64,000 nucleotides of DNA from Stigmatella erecta (GTDB lineage: Bacteria > Myxococcota > Myxococcia > Myxococcales > Myxococcaceae): NCBI RefSeq assembly GCF_900111745.1, contig NZ_FOIJ01000027.1, forward strand, positions 1 to 64,000, written 5' to 3'. This document shows positions 51,401 through 59,479 of the stretch, in pieces (within the stretch, counting starts at the first letter, position 1; each line of letters begins with the position of its first letter). The notes under the pieces are model-generated. The model had not been told where the DNA came from. It was given only the letters and a program-made list of their open reading frames with translations, and ran no database searches. Position numbers and translations under genes: made by a program.

Positions 51401-52084
51401 AACGACGCCGAGGCGCACCGCCTGCGCGCCGTCAGCCTCTTCGCCACCGGCGATGGCAAGGGCGCCTTCACGGCCCTGTCCCGCGCCAACAGCCTGGATC
51501 CGAGAGACCCGGAGACCTTCTGCGAGATTGGCCAGGCGTTCCTGCGCCAGGGCGACGCGGAGAACGCGGCGGCGGCCTTCGCGGCGGCGCGGCGCGAGGG
51601 CCCCGACGTGGCCTGTGGCCAGGCCGGGGAGCACTACGTCCAACCCTCCGAGGGCGGACGTGCGGCGGCCAAGGCGCTGCAGGGCATTGCCGACCGGGCG
51701 GCCTCCGTCTGGGACAAGGCCTTCGCGCAGACGGCCCTCGCCCGGGTGCTGCTGAGCGCCGGGGACGTGAAGGGCGCTCAGGCCGCCGCGGCGGAGGCCG
51801 TGCGGCTGGCGCCGTTCAGCGGACGGGCCCAGCTCGCCCTGGGGCTCGTGGCCCAGCGCCAGCGGCAGGAGGAGCCCGCACGGGCGGCGCTCTCCAAGGC
51901 CGTGGCGCTGGATCCGGCCAATGGCATGGCGCACCTGGCGCTGGCGGACCTGCTCGTGCGCAAGTCCGAGGAGCTGCCGCAGGCCATCAAGGAGTATGAG
52001 ACGTTCCTCAAGCTGGCCGGTGGAGCCGAAGAGGCGAAGCGGGTGAAGAAGGCCCTGCCTCCCCTCAAGAAACGAGCGAAGTAG
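48500..52084 (+). CDS. Giant TPR protein with central membrane anchor
   Basis: 1194 residues from ATG 48500. Residues 1-140 hold about four TPR units (YEQLLAQDPSSAVFVELAKALLEKG, VVHHPQSIIGRVLWGKALLQQG). Residues 150-400 are Pro/Glu/Ala-rich and disordered. One membrane helix is near 435 (LIAGVVSGVVLAVFAWVYL), preceded by a basic, coiled segment. The remaining 740 residues are TPR-like repeats to the end. With TPRs on both sides of the membrane, it looks like a scaffold joining cytoplasm and periplasm, and its plan is parallel to that of the protein at 38480-42517. No enzymatic motif is seen. Confidence 0.83.
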   Translation: MAKSMVERYEQLLAQDPSSAVFVELAKALLEKGDIPRAISTCEQGVVHHPQSIIGRVLWGKALLQQGRPAQAMEQFDQAVAIDKENPHAYNLIGEVLVQRGLFRSALPILRKAAALQPNDARVRLWLDQTQQSLSGGPPPVVADLPGLTANALTAQEPEDETPESPPAEPAAAAAGAPPEEEEQPEVTGVMRLPVVPLVDDKDLDGLPLPPAGSEAPLAARPSGSPPSRKVEVVMFPPKRPSGTMASVPPPPPPPGFGMEEPPEEDLEDTPPYSNRVASEFDPNPPGEEDLPPGEAPAEDEEAQRAAAAPPPAAAFEPEPPPAPSSGGGLLGDLPPPEELPAVPSSARVSAQARSASSSRKQRAAAAPKRALLDDIPDAAEPQAAAAPRAARATGVDAAASAAAYEKELREKLAKTATESSFLARHGVKLIAGVVSGVVLAVFAWVYLSHRAEQGGRTLVEVLARTERVIALDTSTSLDEALTLLDRAREMDESSSKVWALTAYTHALLFADHGSTPEDRQQALAALERPGVRAEHPGLSLATDVLVADEKGKEAARRALLNASVQDSVELDALAGSLLLEMKQQEKALDRFKRAVENVRALVALGRYYQDFGDAAKAHQMYANARKLSPEHPLARIGMAESQLELDQDLGLALADMESLGKNKDLGDPLRARQQLVQGRLLTELGRYDEALALLAQGTKGPRAFDFHLALGDASRAAGKLEEAQQSYEAALQADPKSEDAREGLGRTLLDRDRVKEVLTRLDGESRKVALVRAAAHVRQEDWKRARAELEKTRVNNRYPPEAVGYLALADTMEGNGEQAREILEKAVNVKKPRTDLRVALGRVYWRQRALDKAQAQFQEAMKDPRDYEAACSEGRLLLARGLPDMALKPLTQAVERNGFHGEARDALGRVLLALGRTDEGLKQFERWRNDNPDSAKAQKGFALAMLHLGKSTEAVESASRAVKLDGNDAEAHRLRAVSLFATGDGKGAFTALSRANSLDPRDPETFCEIGQAFLRQGDAENAAAAFAAARREGPDVACGQAGEHYVQPSEGGRAAAKALQGIADRAASVWDKAFAQTALARVLLSAGDVKGAQAAAAEAVRLAPFSGRAQLALGLVAQRQRQEEPARAALSKAVALDPANGMAHLALADLLVRKSEELPQAIKEYETFLKLAGGAEEAKRVKKALPPLKKRAK

Positions 52085-52085
52085 C

Positions 52086-52475
52086 GTGGACAGCCCCTCT
52101 GAAAGACAGGCCCCGTACCCACTGCTGCGCATCATGGGGAGCAATGCCTTTCTGCTCTCCATCATCTATCTGCTGGCGGGCATCGGCGTGGAGCTGGCGC
52201 GGCGCTTCTACCCCACGCGCCTCGTGCAGCAGCTCTCCCTGTCCCTGGACTCGCTGCCCGCCCGGGCGCTGGATCTCGTGGGCGCCCTGGAGCCCCTGCG
52301 CGCCACCTACCTGGATGGCCGCATCTCGGATGCGCAGGTGCGCCTCGTCTTCGGCCTCACCACCATCGCCGTCATCTTCATCCTGGCCTTCGGGGTGGGC
52401 CTGCTCGTGGGAGGCCTGCGCAGCTACGTCGAGCGCCGGGCCCTCCGGAAGACCCGCCAGCGCGGGCCGGGGTAG
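52086..52475 (+). CDS. Small two-helix membrane protein
   Basis: 129 residues, GTG start one base after the stop of the giant TPR gene. Two membrane helices are clear: 18-37 (GSNAFLLSIIYLLAGIGVEL) and about 90-112 (LTTIAVIFILAFGVGLLVGG), with a soluble loop between them and a basic tail (RRALRKTRQR). I know no family for it. Tight spacing suggests it is made together with, and may anchor, the TPR giant. Confidence 0.8.
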   Translation: MDSPSERQAPYPLLRIMGSNAFLLSIIYLLAGIGVELARRFYPTRLVQQLSLSLDSLPARALDLVGALEPLRATYLDGRISDAQVRLVFGLTTIAVIFILAFGVGLLVGGLRSYVERRALRKTRQRGPG

Positions 52476-52487
52476 CACAGCTGGGGG

Positions 52488-54521
52488 CTACTCCCGGCGC
52501 CGGCGCACCCGGGGGGCCACCGCCATGGCCACGGGCTCGTGGCCGGCCGCGCGCGCCATCAGGCAGATCTCCACCACCTTCGGGCCGAAGCGCTCCCAGC
52601 GGCTCTCGCCCGTGCCCTTGACCGCGAGGAAGGCGTCGCGGTCGGTGGGCAGGGCCGCCGCCAGGCCCAGGAGCGTCGCATCGTTGAAGATGATGAAGGG
52701 CGCCACCTCCAGGTCCTTGGCCAGCGCCTTGCGCCAGCGCCGCAGCTCCGTGGCGGCCAGCTCGCTGTAGTTCTCGGGCCGCCCCTGCGGGCCCTCCGGC
52801 CGGGACAGGGCGCTGGGCCGCGCCATCCGCGCGCTCGTGCACACGTCACAGTTGCCGCAGCTCGTCTCCAGGTCCGTCTGCCCGAAGTAGCCCAGGATGA
52901 AGGCCCGCCGGCACCGCTTCGTGTACGCGTAGTCCGTCATCCGCTTGAGGAGCAGCAGGGCCAGGCGCTCCTGCTCCCGCATCCGGCTCAGGTCCACCCC
53001 CAGCTCCAGGAAGGGCACCTGCTCCAGGGCGCGGATGGTGCGCCCGGAGAAGGGGCGGCGCACCTTCACCGCGCCCGCCTTCTCCAGCAGCCCCAGGGCG
53101 TGCCGCACCTGCTCCGGGGACAGGCCGGTGCGCCGCGAGAGCACCATCAGCTCCGTCGTCACCGAGCGCCCGGTGGGGAAGGTGGCCAGGAGCGACTGGA
53201 GCAGCTGCTGGGACTCCGCCGCGTGGGGGTGGGCGGTGGCGGCCTTGTCCGTGAGCGTCAGCCCGTACTCGCCCTCGCCCCGGCTGCTGCGCTCCACCTT
53301 GCCCGCGCGCTCGAAGATGCGCAGCGCCGCGGAGACCTCGAACTCGCTGGTGCCCACCATGCCCGCGAGCACCCCCACGCCCTTGTCGAACTCGGGCACG
53401 TTGCGCAGCACGTTCCAGATGTCCGCCAGCACCACGTCCGAGGGGTGGTTGCCCTCGATGAGCCGCTCCTGGGTGTAGACGTCCGCGTGGTTGAAGAGCA
53501 GCACCGCCGTGGCGGGCTGCCCATCCCGGCCCGCGCGGCCGATCTCCTGGTAGTACGCCTCCACCGCGCGGGGGATGTTCGCGTGGGCCACGAAGCGGAT
53601 GTCCGGCTTGTCGATGCCCATGCCGAAGGCATTGGTGGCCACCGCCACCGCCCCCTGGGCCGACATGAAGTCCTCCTGAGCGCGCTGCCGGGCCTCGTCC
53701 TCCATGCCCGCGTGGTACAGCACGGCCTTCACGCCCCGGCCCTTCAGCGAGGCGTGCATGCCCTCGGCGGCCTTGCGCGTGGCGCAATAGATGATGCCGC
53801 TGCCCCCCTGGGCCGCGAGCTGGGCGCACCCCTGCCGCTTCTCCTCGTCCCCGCCGACGCTCATCACCTCCAGGAAGAGGTTGGGCCGGTCGAAGCCCTG
53901 CGCGAACACCTGCGGATCCTTCATCAGCAGGACGCGGATGATGTCGTCGCGGACCTCCGGGGTGGCCGTGGCGGTGAGCGCCATGGTGCGGGGCGGACGC
54001 AGGCGCTTGCGCACCTGGCCGAGCTGCGCGTAGTCCGGCCGGAAGTCATGGCCCCACTGCGAGATGCAGTGCGCCTCGTCCACGGCGAGCAGGTCCACGC
54101 CGATGTCGGCCAGTGTGTCCAGGAAGCTGGTGCTGCGCAGGCGCTCCGGGGCCACGTAGAGCAGCCGGTACTCCCGGGCGCGCAGCTTCCGCATCCGCTC
54201 GGCTCGCTCCAGGTCCGACAGGGAGGAGTTGAGGAAGGCCGCCGGAATGCCCTTCGCGGTGAGCTGCTCCACCTGGTCCTTCATCAGCGCGATGAGCGGG
54301 GAGATGACGAGCGTCAGGCCGGGCAACAGCAGGGCCGGCAACTGGTAGCAGAGGCTCTTGCCTGCCCCCGTGGGCATCACCACCACGGTGTTGCGCTTGC
54401 TGAGGACGGAGCTGATGACCTCCGCCTGCCCCGGCCGGAACTCGGACAGTCCGAAATGGCGGACCAGTCCTTCCTGGGCTTCCACGAAATGGGGCAGATC
54501 CTCCGGCAGCATCCGCCGCAT
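52488..54521 (-). CDS. recQ: RecQ-family ATP-dependent DNA helicase
   Basis: 677 residues. A 3'-5' superfamily 2 helicase: motif 0 FRPGQAEVI, Walker A MPTGAGKSLCYQLPALL, DEAH box VDEAHCISQWGHDFRPDY, and motif VI QEIGRAGRDGQPA. The zinc cluster is around CRRAFILGYFG with CGNCDVC. A C-terminal HRDC domain (ELAATELRRWRKALAKDLEVAPFIIFNDATLLGLA) is present. It unwinds forks and recombination intermediates. It ends a three-gene minus-strand set after radC and a DUF3006 gene. The start could be GTG 54527 or ATG 54521; the ATG has an aaggga site. Confidence 0.95.
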   Translation of the reverse strand: MRRMLPEDLPHFVEAQEGLVRHFGLSEFRPGQAEVISSVLSKRNTVVVMPTGAGKSLCYQLPALLLPGLTLVISPLIALMKDQVEQLTAKGIPAAFLNSSLSDLERAERMRKLRAREYRLLYVAPERLRSTSFLDTLADIGVDLLAVDEAHCISQWGHDFRPDYAQLGQVRKRLRPPRTMALTATATPEVRDDIIRVLLMKDPQVFAQGFDRPNLFLEVMSVGGDEEKRQGCAQLAAQGGSGIIYCATRKAAEGMHASLKGRGVKAVLYHAGMEDEARQRAQEDFMSAQGAVAVATNAFGMGIDKPDIRFVAHANIPRAVEAYYQEIGRAGRDGQPATAVLLFNHADVYTQERLIEGNHPSDVVLADIWNVLRNVPEFDKGVGVLAGMVGTSEFEVSAALRIFERAGKVERSSRGEGEYGLTLTDKAATAHPHAAESQQLLQSLLATFPTGRSVTTELMVLSRRTGLSPEQVRHALGLLEKAGAVKVRRPFSGRTIRALEQVPFLELGVDLSRMREQERLALLLLKRMTDYAYTKRCRRAFILGYFGQTDLETSCGNCDVCTSARMARPSALSRPEGPQGRPENYSELAATELRRWRKALAKDLEVAPFIIFNDATLLGLAAALPTDRDAFLAVKGTGESRWERFGPKVVEICLMARAAGHEPVAMAVAPRVRRRRE

Positions 54522-54523
54522 AT

Positions 54524-54814
54524 TCACTGTTCCCTTCGATCCGTCAACGGAGGAGCGGGGCTACCCTCCAGGTCGAGTCCTGGTGGAGCAGGAACAGCCC
54601 GGCGAGCCCGGACTTCGGCCACCTCTCGCGCCATGCGGGCCCTCAGCTCGGGGTCCAGCCGGCCATCCACCACCACGTCTCCCTCCCGCGCCTCGCGGGG
54701 CAGGGTGGCGCGGTCCACGCTCCGGGCCCGCCCCGTGTCCAGCTCCACCACCTGGGCCCGTGTCTCCTCCATCACCTCCACCTGCCAGCCGCCGCTTCCG
54801 AGCACCGCCGCCAT
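54524..54814 (-). CDS. DUF3006-like small protein
   Basis: 96 residues. The first half reads VLGSGGWQVEVMEETRAQVVELDTG, then LPREAREGDVVVDGRLD, the two-part pattern of DUF3006 proteins (a small beta domain of unknown role, often encoded beside DNA-uptake or nuclease genes). Its ATG overlaps the radC stop, and its stop falls at the recQ start, so the three genes are translationally coupled. The tail is Pro-rich and variable. Assignment rests on a short motif read by eye. Confidence 0.72.
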   Translation of the reverse strand: MAAVLGSGGWQVEVMEETRAQVVELDTGRARSVDRATLPREAREGDVVVDGRLDPELRARMAREVAEVRARRAVPAPPGLDLEGSPAPPLTDRREQ

Positions 54815-55581
54815 CACCCAGGCCCCCCCGCCGTGTCCCATCTGGAGCAACCCTCCCCGCCCGGCAGCAGCCCGCGCTCCAGCAGCGACACGTACGCGCC
54901 GTCGCCCAGCACCAGGTGGTCCAGCACCTTGATGCCCAGAAGCTGCCCCGCCTCGGCCAGCTGCACGGTGAGGCTCACGTCCTGCGCCGATGGTTCGGGA
55001 TCTCCCGAGGGATGGTTGTGCGCGAACACGAGCGCGCTGGCCCTCAGGTGGAGCGCGGCGGCGTACACCTCGCGCGGATCCACCAGGCACGTGTCCATGG
55101 TCCCCTCGGCCACGCGCACGTCCGCCAGGAGCACGTTGCGCGGGTTGAAGCACAGGACGTGGAAGACCTCCCGCCGCAGCGCGCCCAGGGAAGGGGCCAG
55201 GTACGTGTGAATCTCTCGCGGCGTCCGCAGCCGGGGGCGCCGCTCTGTGGCCCGCTGGGCGCGACGGCCGAACTCCAGCGCCGCGAGCACCTGCGCCGCC
55301 CGCACGGGCCCCAGCCTGGACCGTGCACACAGGTGCAGCGGATCCATGTGGAGCAGGGCCTTGAGGCCGCCCCGCCCGGAGACCAGCTCCTCGGCGAGGT
55401 GCTTGGCCCGTGTGCCCGGCACCAGGAGCACCGAGAGAAGCTCCGGATCGGTGAGGGCCGAGGCCCCCAGCCGGAAGAGGCGCTCCCGCACCTCCTCCTG
55501 CCCTGAGCGCCGTGCCCTCACCGACCCTTTGCCCGCGGATACCGCCCCTTCCACCGTCCCCATCGCCGCCGCCCGTTCCAT
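54814..55581 (-). CDS. radC: RadC-like JAB/MPN-domain protein
   Basis: 255 residues starting MERAAAMGTVEG. Residues 45-110 form the helix-hairpin-helix-like UPF0758 N-domain (RLFRLGASALTDPELLSVLLVPG). The C-terminal MPN/JAMM metallo-domain carries FAHNHPSGDPEPSAQD, the HxH-x7-Asp metal site. Despite the name, RadC proteins have no proven repair role; they often accompany mobile DNA or competence genes. Here the gene is coupled to a DUF3006 gene and recQ, which supports a DNA-processing context. A start further upstream (55677) would add 32 residues not typical of the family. Confidence 0.9.
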   Translation of the reverse strand: MERAAAMGTVEGAVSAGKGSVRARRSGQEEVRERLFRLGASALTDPELLSVLLVPGTRAKHLAEELVSGRGGLKALLHMDPLHLCARSRLGPVRAAQVLAALEFGRRAQRATERRPRLRTPREIHTYLAPSLGALRREVFHVLCFNPRNVLLADVRVAEGTMDTCLVDPREVYAAALHLRASALVFAHNHPSGDPEPSAQDVSLTVQLAEAGQLLGIKVLDHLVLGDGAYVSLLERGLLPGGEGCSRWDTAGGPG

Positions 55582-55699
55582 CCTGCCCGCCCTCCGCGCC
55601 AGAAGGGCATAGCAACCCACGTGCCAGACCCTATCCCCTCGGTAGAGGGGCGCGCACCCGTCCCAGGGGGTGGGCAAACCGTCCCGTTTCGAGACGGCC

Positions 55700-56563
55700 T
55701 CAGTCCTGGCTCAGACGCTCCGCGAGCAGGGGCAGCACTTCGCCCGCGCGGGCCTCCAGCACCACGTTCGCCAGGGCCGCCCCCCGGCACTCGCCGATGT
55801 TGACGAGCGCGATGGGCATGCGCCGCTCGGCGGCCCGGGTCACGAAGCGGTAGCCGGAGAAGATGGCCAGGGAGGAGCCCACCACCAGCAACACGTCCGC
55901 CTCCTCCAGGAGCGCGAACGCGGCCTCCACCGTGGGGCGGGGGACGTTGTCCCCGAAGAACACCACATCGGGCTTCAGGGGCCCGTCACAGTGCAGGCAG
56001 TCCGCCACCTGGAACGCGTGAAGGGCCTCGGAGGACAGGTCGGCGTCCCCATCGGGCCGGAACTCCACCACGTGCTCCAGGAAGCCCGGGTTGAGCGCGA
56101 GCAGGCGCTGCTGCAGGGACGCCCGGGGCTCCAGCACGCGGCAGCTCAGACACCGCACGTCCGCCAGCGCCCCATGCAGCTCGATGACGCGCGCGCTCCC
56201 GGCGGCATGGTGCAGCCGGTCCACGTTCTGGGTGATGAGGCCCTGCACGTGCCCGCTCCGCTCCAGCGAGGCCAGCGCCTGGTGCGCGGCATTGGGCTGG
56301 GCGGAGGAGAACCGTGGCCAGCCCAGCAGGCTCCGGGCCCAGTACCGCGCCCGGACCTCGGCCCGGTCCAGGAACTCCCGGTGCTGGATGGGGTTGCGCG
56401 CCCGGGCCCGGGTCCCGGGGCCGCGGTAGTCCGGAATTCCTGACTCGGTGCTGCACCCCGCGCCCGTGAGCACGGCGGTGCGGCGGCCTCGCATCAGGTG
56501 AACCAGGGCCTCCACCTCGGAGGGCGCGGAAGCGGGGGACGGGGGCACGGGGAGTGCGGACAT
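55700..56563 (-). CDS. Sir2-family NAD-dependent protein deacylase
   Basis: 287 residues. The sirtuin motifs are complete: GAGCSTESGIPDYRG (NAD binding), TQNVD, the catalytic His in ELHG, and a four-Cys zinc site (CLSC and CLHC). FFGDNVPRP and VGSSLAIFSGYRF follow in order. It resembles the SIRT4-type (class II) group. It removes acetyl or related acyl groups from lysine using NAD, making nicotinamide. It stands alone on the minus strand between radC and the catabolic cluster. A promoter link with the neighbours is not seen. Confidence 0.94.
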   Translation of the reverse strand: MSALPVPPSPASAPSEVEALVHLMRGRRTAVLTGAGCSTESGIPDYRGPGTRARARNPIQHREFLDRAEVRARYWARSLLGWPRFSSAQPNAAHQALASLERSGHVQGLITQNVDRLHHAAGSARVIELHGALADVRCLSCRVLEPRASLQQRLLALNPGFLEHVVEFRPDGDADLSSEALHAFQVADCLHCDGPLKPDVVFFGDNVPRPTVEAAFALLEEADVLLVVGSSLAIFSGYRFVTRAAERRMPIALVNIGECRGAALANVVLEARAGEVLPLLAERLSQD

Positions 56564-56671
56564 GGCGGGAACCTAATAGCGCCCAGGCCCCTCTCTCGCA
56601 GGATCGGCTGGCGCCCGCCGGAAGCCACCTTGGCGGGCCCCCAGGCAGCCAGGAGGGGGCACCCCCGTGGC

Positions 56672-57457
56672 TCAGCGCGTCACCGAAACCGACACGCTCC
56701 CCAGCCCCTCGACGGTGAGCCGGACCTCATCGCCGGGATGGAGCATGTGGGCGGCGGTGGCCGCGCCGGCGAGCACGATGCTCCCGGCGGGCAGCGCCTC
56801 TCCCCGCTCCGCGAGCAGCTCGCACAGCTGGACGACGGACAGGAGCGGGTCCCCCGAGATGGCGCTGGAGAGCGCCGACTGCACGGGGGCGCCGTTCACC
56901 TCCAGGGACATCCCGAGCTGGGCCAGCACCAGCTCGCGGAGAGGACGTTCAAGGGTGCCCAGCACGAACATCGAGGACGAGGAGTTGTCCGCCACCACGT
57001 CCGGCAGGGAGAAGTACTTGAAGTCGAGGTAGCGCGAATCGAGGATCTCCATCGCCGCGAACACGCTCTCACACGCCTCCAGCGCCTCCTCCCGGGAGAT
57101 GCGCCCGCGCAGCTCGCGCGAGGTGCGGAAGGCGACCTCCGGTTCAATCTTGGGGTGGATGAAGCCCTGCAGCCGGAAGACGCCGCCCGCGGGCACCTGC
57201 ATCGCCTGGGTGAGCACCCCGTAGACGGGGGAGTCCAGGTTCATCTGCTTGCGCTTGGCCTCGGAGGTCAGTCCCATCTTGAGGCCGATGACGCGCTCGC
57301 CGCGCTCCTGGCGCAGGCGGATGCCCTCGGCCTGAATGGCATAGGCGTCCTTCAGCGTCAGGTCCGGCAGGGACCGGGTGAGGGGCGGGATGGACTGGGC
57401 CTCGAGCCGGGCACGGTCCAGCACGCGGGCCAGCTCCGGGTGATTCGTCATGGGCAT
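56672..57457 (-). CDS. 4-Oxalocrotonate (2-oxo-3-hexenedioate) decarboxylase-like protein
   Basis: 261 residues of the 2-keto-4-pentenoate hydratase/decarboxylase family. IGLKMGLTSEAKRKQM, VYGVLTQAM, IHPKIEPEVAF and MEILDSRYLDFKYFSLPDVVADNSSS follow the pattern of XylI-type decarboxylases closely, so decarboxylation of 2-oxo-3-hexenedioate is more likely than hydration. In the 3-hydroxyanthranilate route this enzyme acts after 2-aminomuconate deaminase. It is divergent from the rest of the pathway genes, with 154 bp between. The start ATG at 57457 has agggag eight bases before it. Confidence 0.86.
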   Translation of the reverse strand: MPMTNHPELARVLDRARLEAQSIPPLTRSLPDLTLKDAYAIQAEGIRLRQERGERVIGLKMGLTSEAKRKQMNLDSPVYGVLTQAMQVPAGGVFRLQGFIHPKIEPEVAFRTSRELRGRISREEALEACESVFAAMEILDSRYLDFKYFSLPDVVADNSSSSMFVLGTLERPLRELVLAQLGMSLEVNGAPVQSALSSAISGDPLLSVVQLCELLAERGEALPAGSIVLAGAATAAHMLHPGDEVRLTVEGLGSVSVSVTR

Positions 57458-57611
57458 GGGTGGGCTCCCTCGGACGCCCGGCAGCTTCAAGGCGGTGCGC
57501 GGGCGAGGCAAGGGGCATCTGCTTGCTATGTGAAACCCTGGGCGGACGGCGGTGGGCCGGGGCAGTTCACCGTGTTATTCGAGGCGCAAGGTCTCCCAGG
57601 AGGGTGCCAGC
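57458..57611. promoter_or_regulatory. Divergent control region of the kynurenine cluster
   Basis: 154 bases separate the decarboxylase (minus) from the aldehyde dehydrogenase (plus). Both promoters must lie here or further in. I see no convincing palindrome, and the best -24/-12 look-alike (near ggggcatctgcttgct) has a poor -24 element. No regulator gene is adjacent in the window. Confidence 0.4.
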
Positions 57612-59054
57612 GTGCAGAAGGTCCTCAACTACATCGGTGGGGAGCTGGTCCCTCCCACCTCCCAGCAGTGGCTCGACAAGCCCGAGCCGGCCACGGCCGA
57701 GCTGTACGCCCACGTGCCGGACTCGGACGAGACGGACGTGCAGCGCGCCGTCGAGGCCGCCACGAAGGCCTTCCCCGCCTGGTCCGCCATGCCCGCGGTG
57801 GAGCGGGCCCGGCTGCTGCGCCGCATGGCCAGCACGATTCAGGCCCGCATGGAGGCCTTCGCCCGCGCCGAGTCCATCGACACGGGCAAGCCGCTCGCGG
57901 TGGCCACCAGCGTGGACATCCCGCGCAGCATCCTCAACCTGGAGTTCTTCGCCGACGCGGTGACGCAGTTCTCCAGCGAGGCCCACGCCACGGACGCGGT
58001 GGCGCTCAACTACACCCTGCGCGCGCCGCTGGGGGTGGTGGGGTGCATCTCGCCCTGGAACCTGCCGCTCTACCTCTTCACCTGGAAGATCGCCCCCGCG
58101 CTGGCCATCGGCAACTGCGTGGTGGCCAAGCCCTCCGAGGTGACGCCCATGACGGCCTTCCTCCTGGCGCAGGTGTGCCAGGAGGTGGGGCTGCCGCCGG
58201 GGGTGCTCAACATCGTGCACGGGCTGGGGGCCAAGGTGGGAGCGGCCCTGAGCCGCCACCCGGACATCGCGGCCCTCTCCTTCACGGGCAGCACGCGCAC
58301 GGGGGCGGAGATCGCCCGCACCGCGGCACCCCTCTTCAAGAAGCTCTCGCTGGAGATGGGGGGCAAGAACCCCAACGTCGTCTTCGCGGACTGCGACTTC
58401 GAAGAGGCGCTGGCCACCACCGTCCGCTCCTCCTTCTCCAACCAGGGGCAGATCTGCCTCTGTGGCCCGCGCATCTTCGTGCAGGCACCGATCTACGAGC
58501 GCTTCAAGGAGGCGCTGGTGGCGCGCACGCGGGCCCTGAAGGTGGGAGACCCCCTGGAGCCGGGGACGGAGCAGGGGGCGCTCGTCTCCCAGCAGCACTT
58601 CGAGAAGGTGATGGGCTACATCGATCTGTCCGTCCAGGAGGGCGGCCGGCTCCTCACCGGAGGCCGGCGCGCGAAGCTGGAGGGGCGGTGCCGCAACGGG
58701 TGGTTCGTGGAGCCCACGCTCGTGGAGGGGCTGGGGCCGGAGTGCCGCACCAACCAGGAGGAGATTTTCGGCCCGGTGGCCAGCCTCATCCCCTTCGAGC
58801 ACGAGGAGGAGGTGCTCGCCTGGGCCAACGCCACCCGCTACGGGCTGGCGGCGAGCGTGTGGACGAAGGACCTGAGCCGGGCGCACCGCTTCGCCGCGAA
58901 GCTGCACAGCGGCATCGTCTGGGTGAACTGCTGGATGCTGAGGGACTTGCGGACACCCTTCGGCGGGGTGAAGGACTCCGGGGTGGGGCGGGAGGGCGGC
59001 CACGAGGTGCTGCGCTTCTTCACCGAGCCCAAGAACGTGTGCGTGAAGCTATGA
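57612..59054 (+). CDS. 2-Aminomuconate-6-semialdehyde dehydrogenase (ALDH family)
   Basis: 480 residues from the GTG that follows an aggagg site. This NAD-dependent aldehyde dehydrogenase carries SPWNLPLYLFTWKIAPALAIGN, the general-base Glu in LEMGGKNP and the nucleophile in SNQGQICLCG. FGGVKDSGVGREGG closes the active site. The sequence belongs to the 2-hydroxy/2-aminomuconic semialdehyde dehydrogenase group. The next genes encode a RidA-type deaminase, 3-hydroxyanthranilate dioxygenase and ACMS decarboxylase, which supports the aminomuconate substrate. Its stop overlaps the RidA start (ATGA). Confidence 0.9.
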   Translation: MQKVLNYIGGELVPPTSQQWLDKPEPATAELYAHVPDSDETDVQRAVEAATKAFPAWSAMPAVERARLLRRMASTIQARMEAFARAESIDTGKPLAVATSVDIPRSILNLEFFADAVTQFSSEAHATDAVALNYTLRAPLGVVGCISPWNLPLYLFTWKIAPALAIGNCVVAKPSEVTPMTAFLLAQVCQEVGLPPGVLNIVHGLGAKVGAALSRHPDIAALSFTGSTRTGAEIARTAAPLFKKLSLEMGGKNPNVVFADCDFEEALATTVRSSFSNQGQICLCGPRIFVQAPIYERFKEALVARTRALKVGDPLEPGTEQGALVSQQHFEKVMGYIDLSVQEGGRLLTGGRRAKLEGRCRNGWFVEPTLVEGLGPECRTNQEEIFGPVASLIPFEHEEEVLAWANATRYGLAASVWTKDLSRAHRFAAKLHSGIVWVNCWMLRDLRTPFGGVKDSGVGREGGHEVLRFFTEPKNVCVKL

Positions 59055-59476
59055 GCCAGGACGAGCGAATCGAGTCGAAGCGGGCCCCGGAGCCGGTGGG
59101 CCTCTATCCCCACGCGCGGCGGGTGGGCAATCTCCTGTTCCTGTCGGGGGTGGGCCCGCGCGAGCGCGGCACGAAGAAGATCCCCGGCGTGGAGCTGGAC
59201 GGGGAGGGCAACATCGTCTCCTACGACATCGAGGCGCAGTGCCACTCGGTGTTCCGCAACGTGCGCTACATCCTGGAGGAGGCGGGCTCCTCGTGGGACC
59301 GGCTGGTGGACGTCACGGTGTACCTGACGAACATGAAGGCGGACTTCCCCACCTACAACCGGCTGTGGGCCGAGTACTTCCAGGGCAACCCGCCCTGCCG
59401 CACCACGCTGGAGATCAACCGGCTGCCCACGCCGATCGCCATCGAACTCAAGTGCATTGCCACCCTGGGGGACTGA
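59051..59476 (+). CDS. RidA/YjgF-family 2-aminomuconate deaminase
   Basis: 141 residues of the RidA fold, with VGLYPHARRVGNLLFLSGVGP, VFRNVRYILEEAGSSWDRLVDVTVYL and PCRTTLEINRLPTPIAIELKCIA. The last part holds the conserved Arg of the family (CRTTLE). In 3-hydroxyanthranilate-degrading bacteria a member of this family (NbaF/AmnD type) hydrolyses 2-aminomuconate to 4-oxalocrotonate and ammonia. The position between the aldehyde dehydrogenase and the dioxygenase fits this role. A generic imine deaminase is the alternative. Confidence 0.87.
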   Translation: MSQDERIESKRAPEPVGLYPHARRVGNLLFLSGVGPRERGTKKIPGVELDGEGNIVSYDIEAQCHSVFRNVRYILEEAGSSWDRLVDVTVYLTNMKADFPTYNRLWAEYFQGNPPCRTTLEINRLPTPIAIELKCIATLGD

Positions 59477-59479
59477 GCC

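Noticed and set aside
57514-57535. Second sigma-54 promoter before the kynurenine operon
   Set aside because: ggggcatctgcttgct has the GC element but the -24 half does not match TGGCAC at the required spacing.
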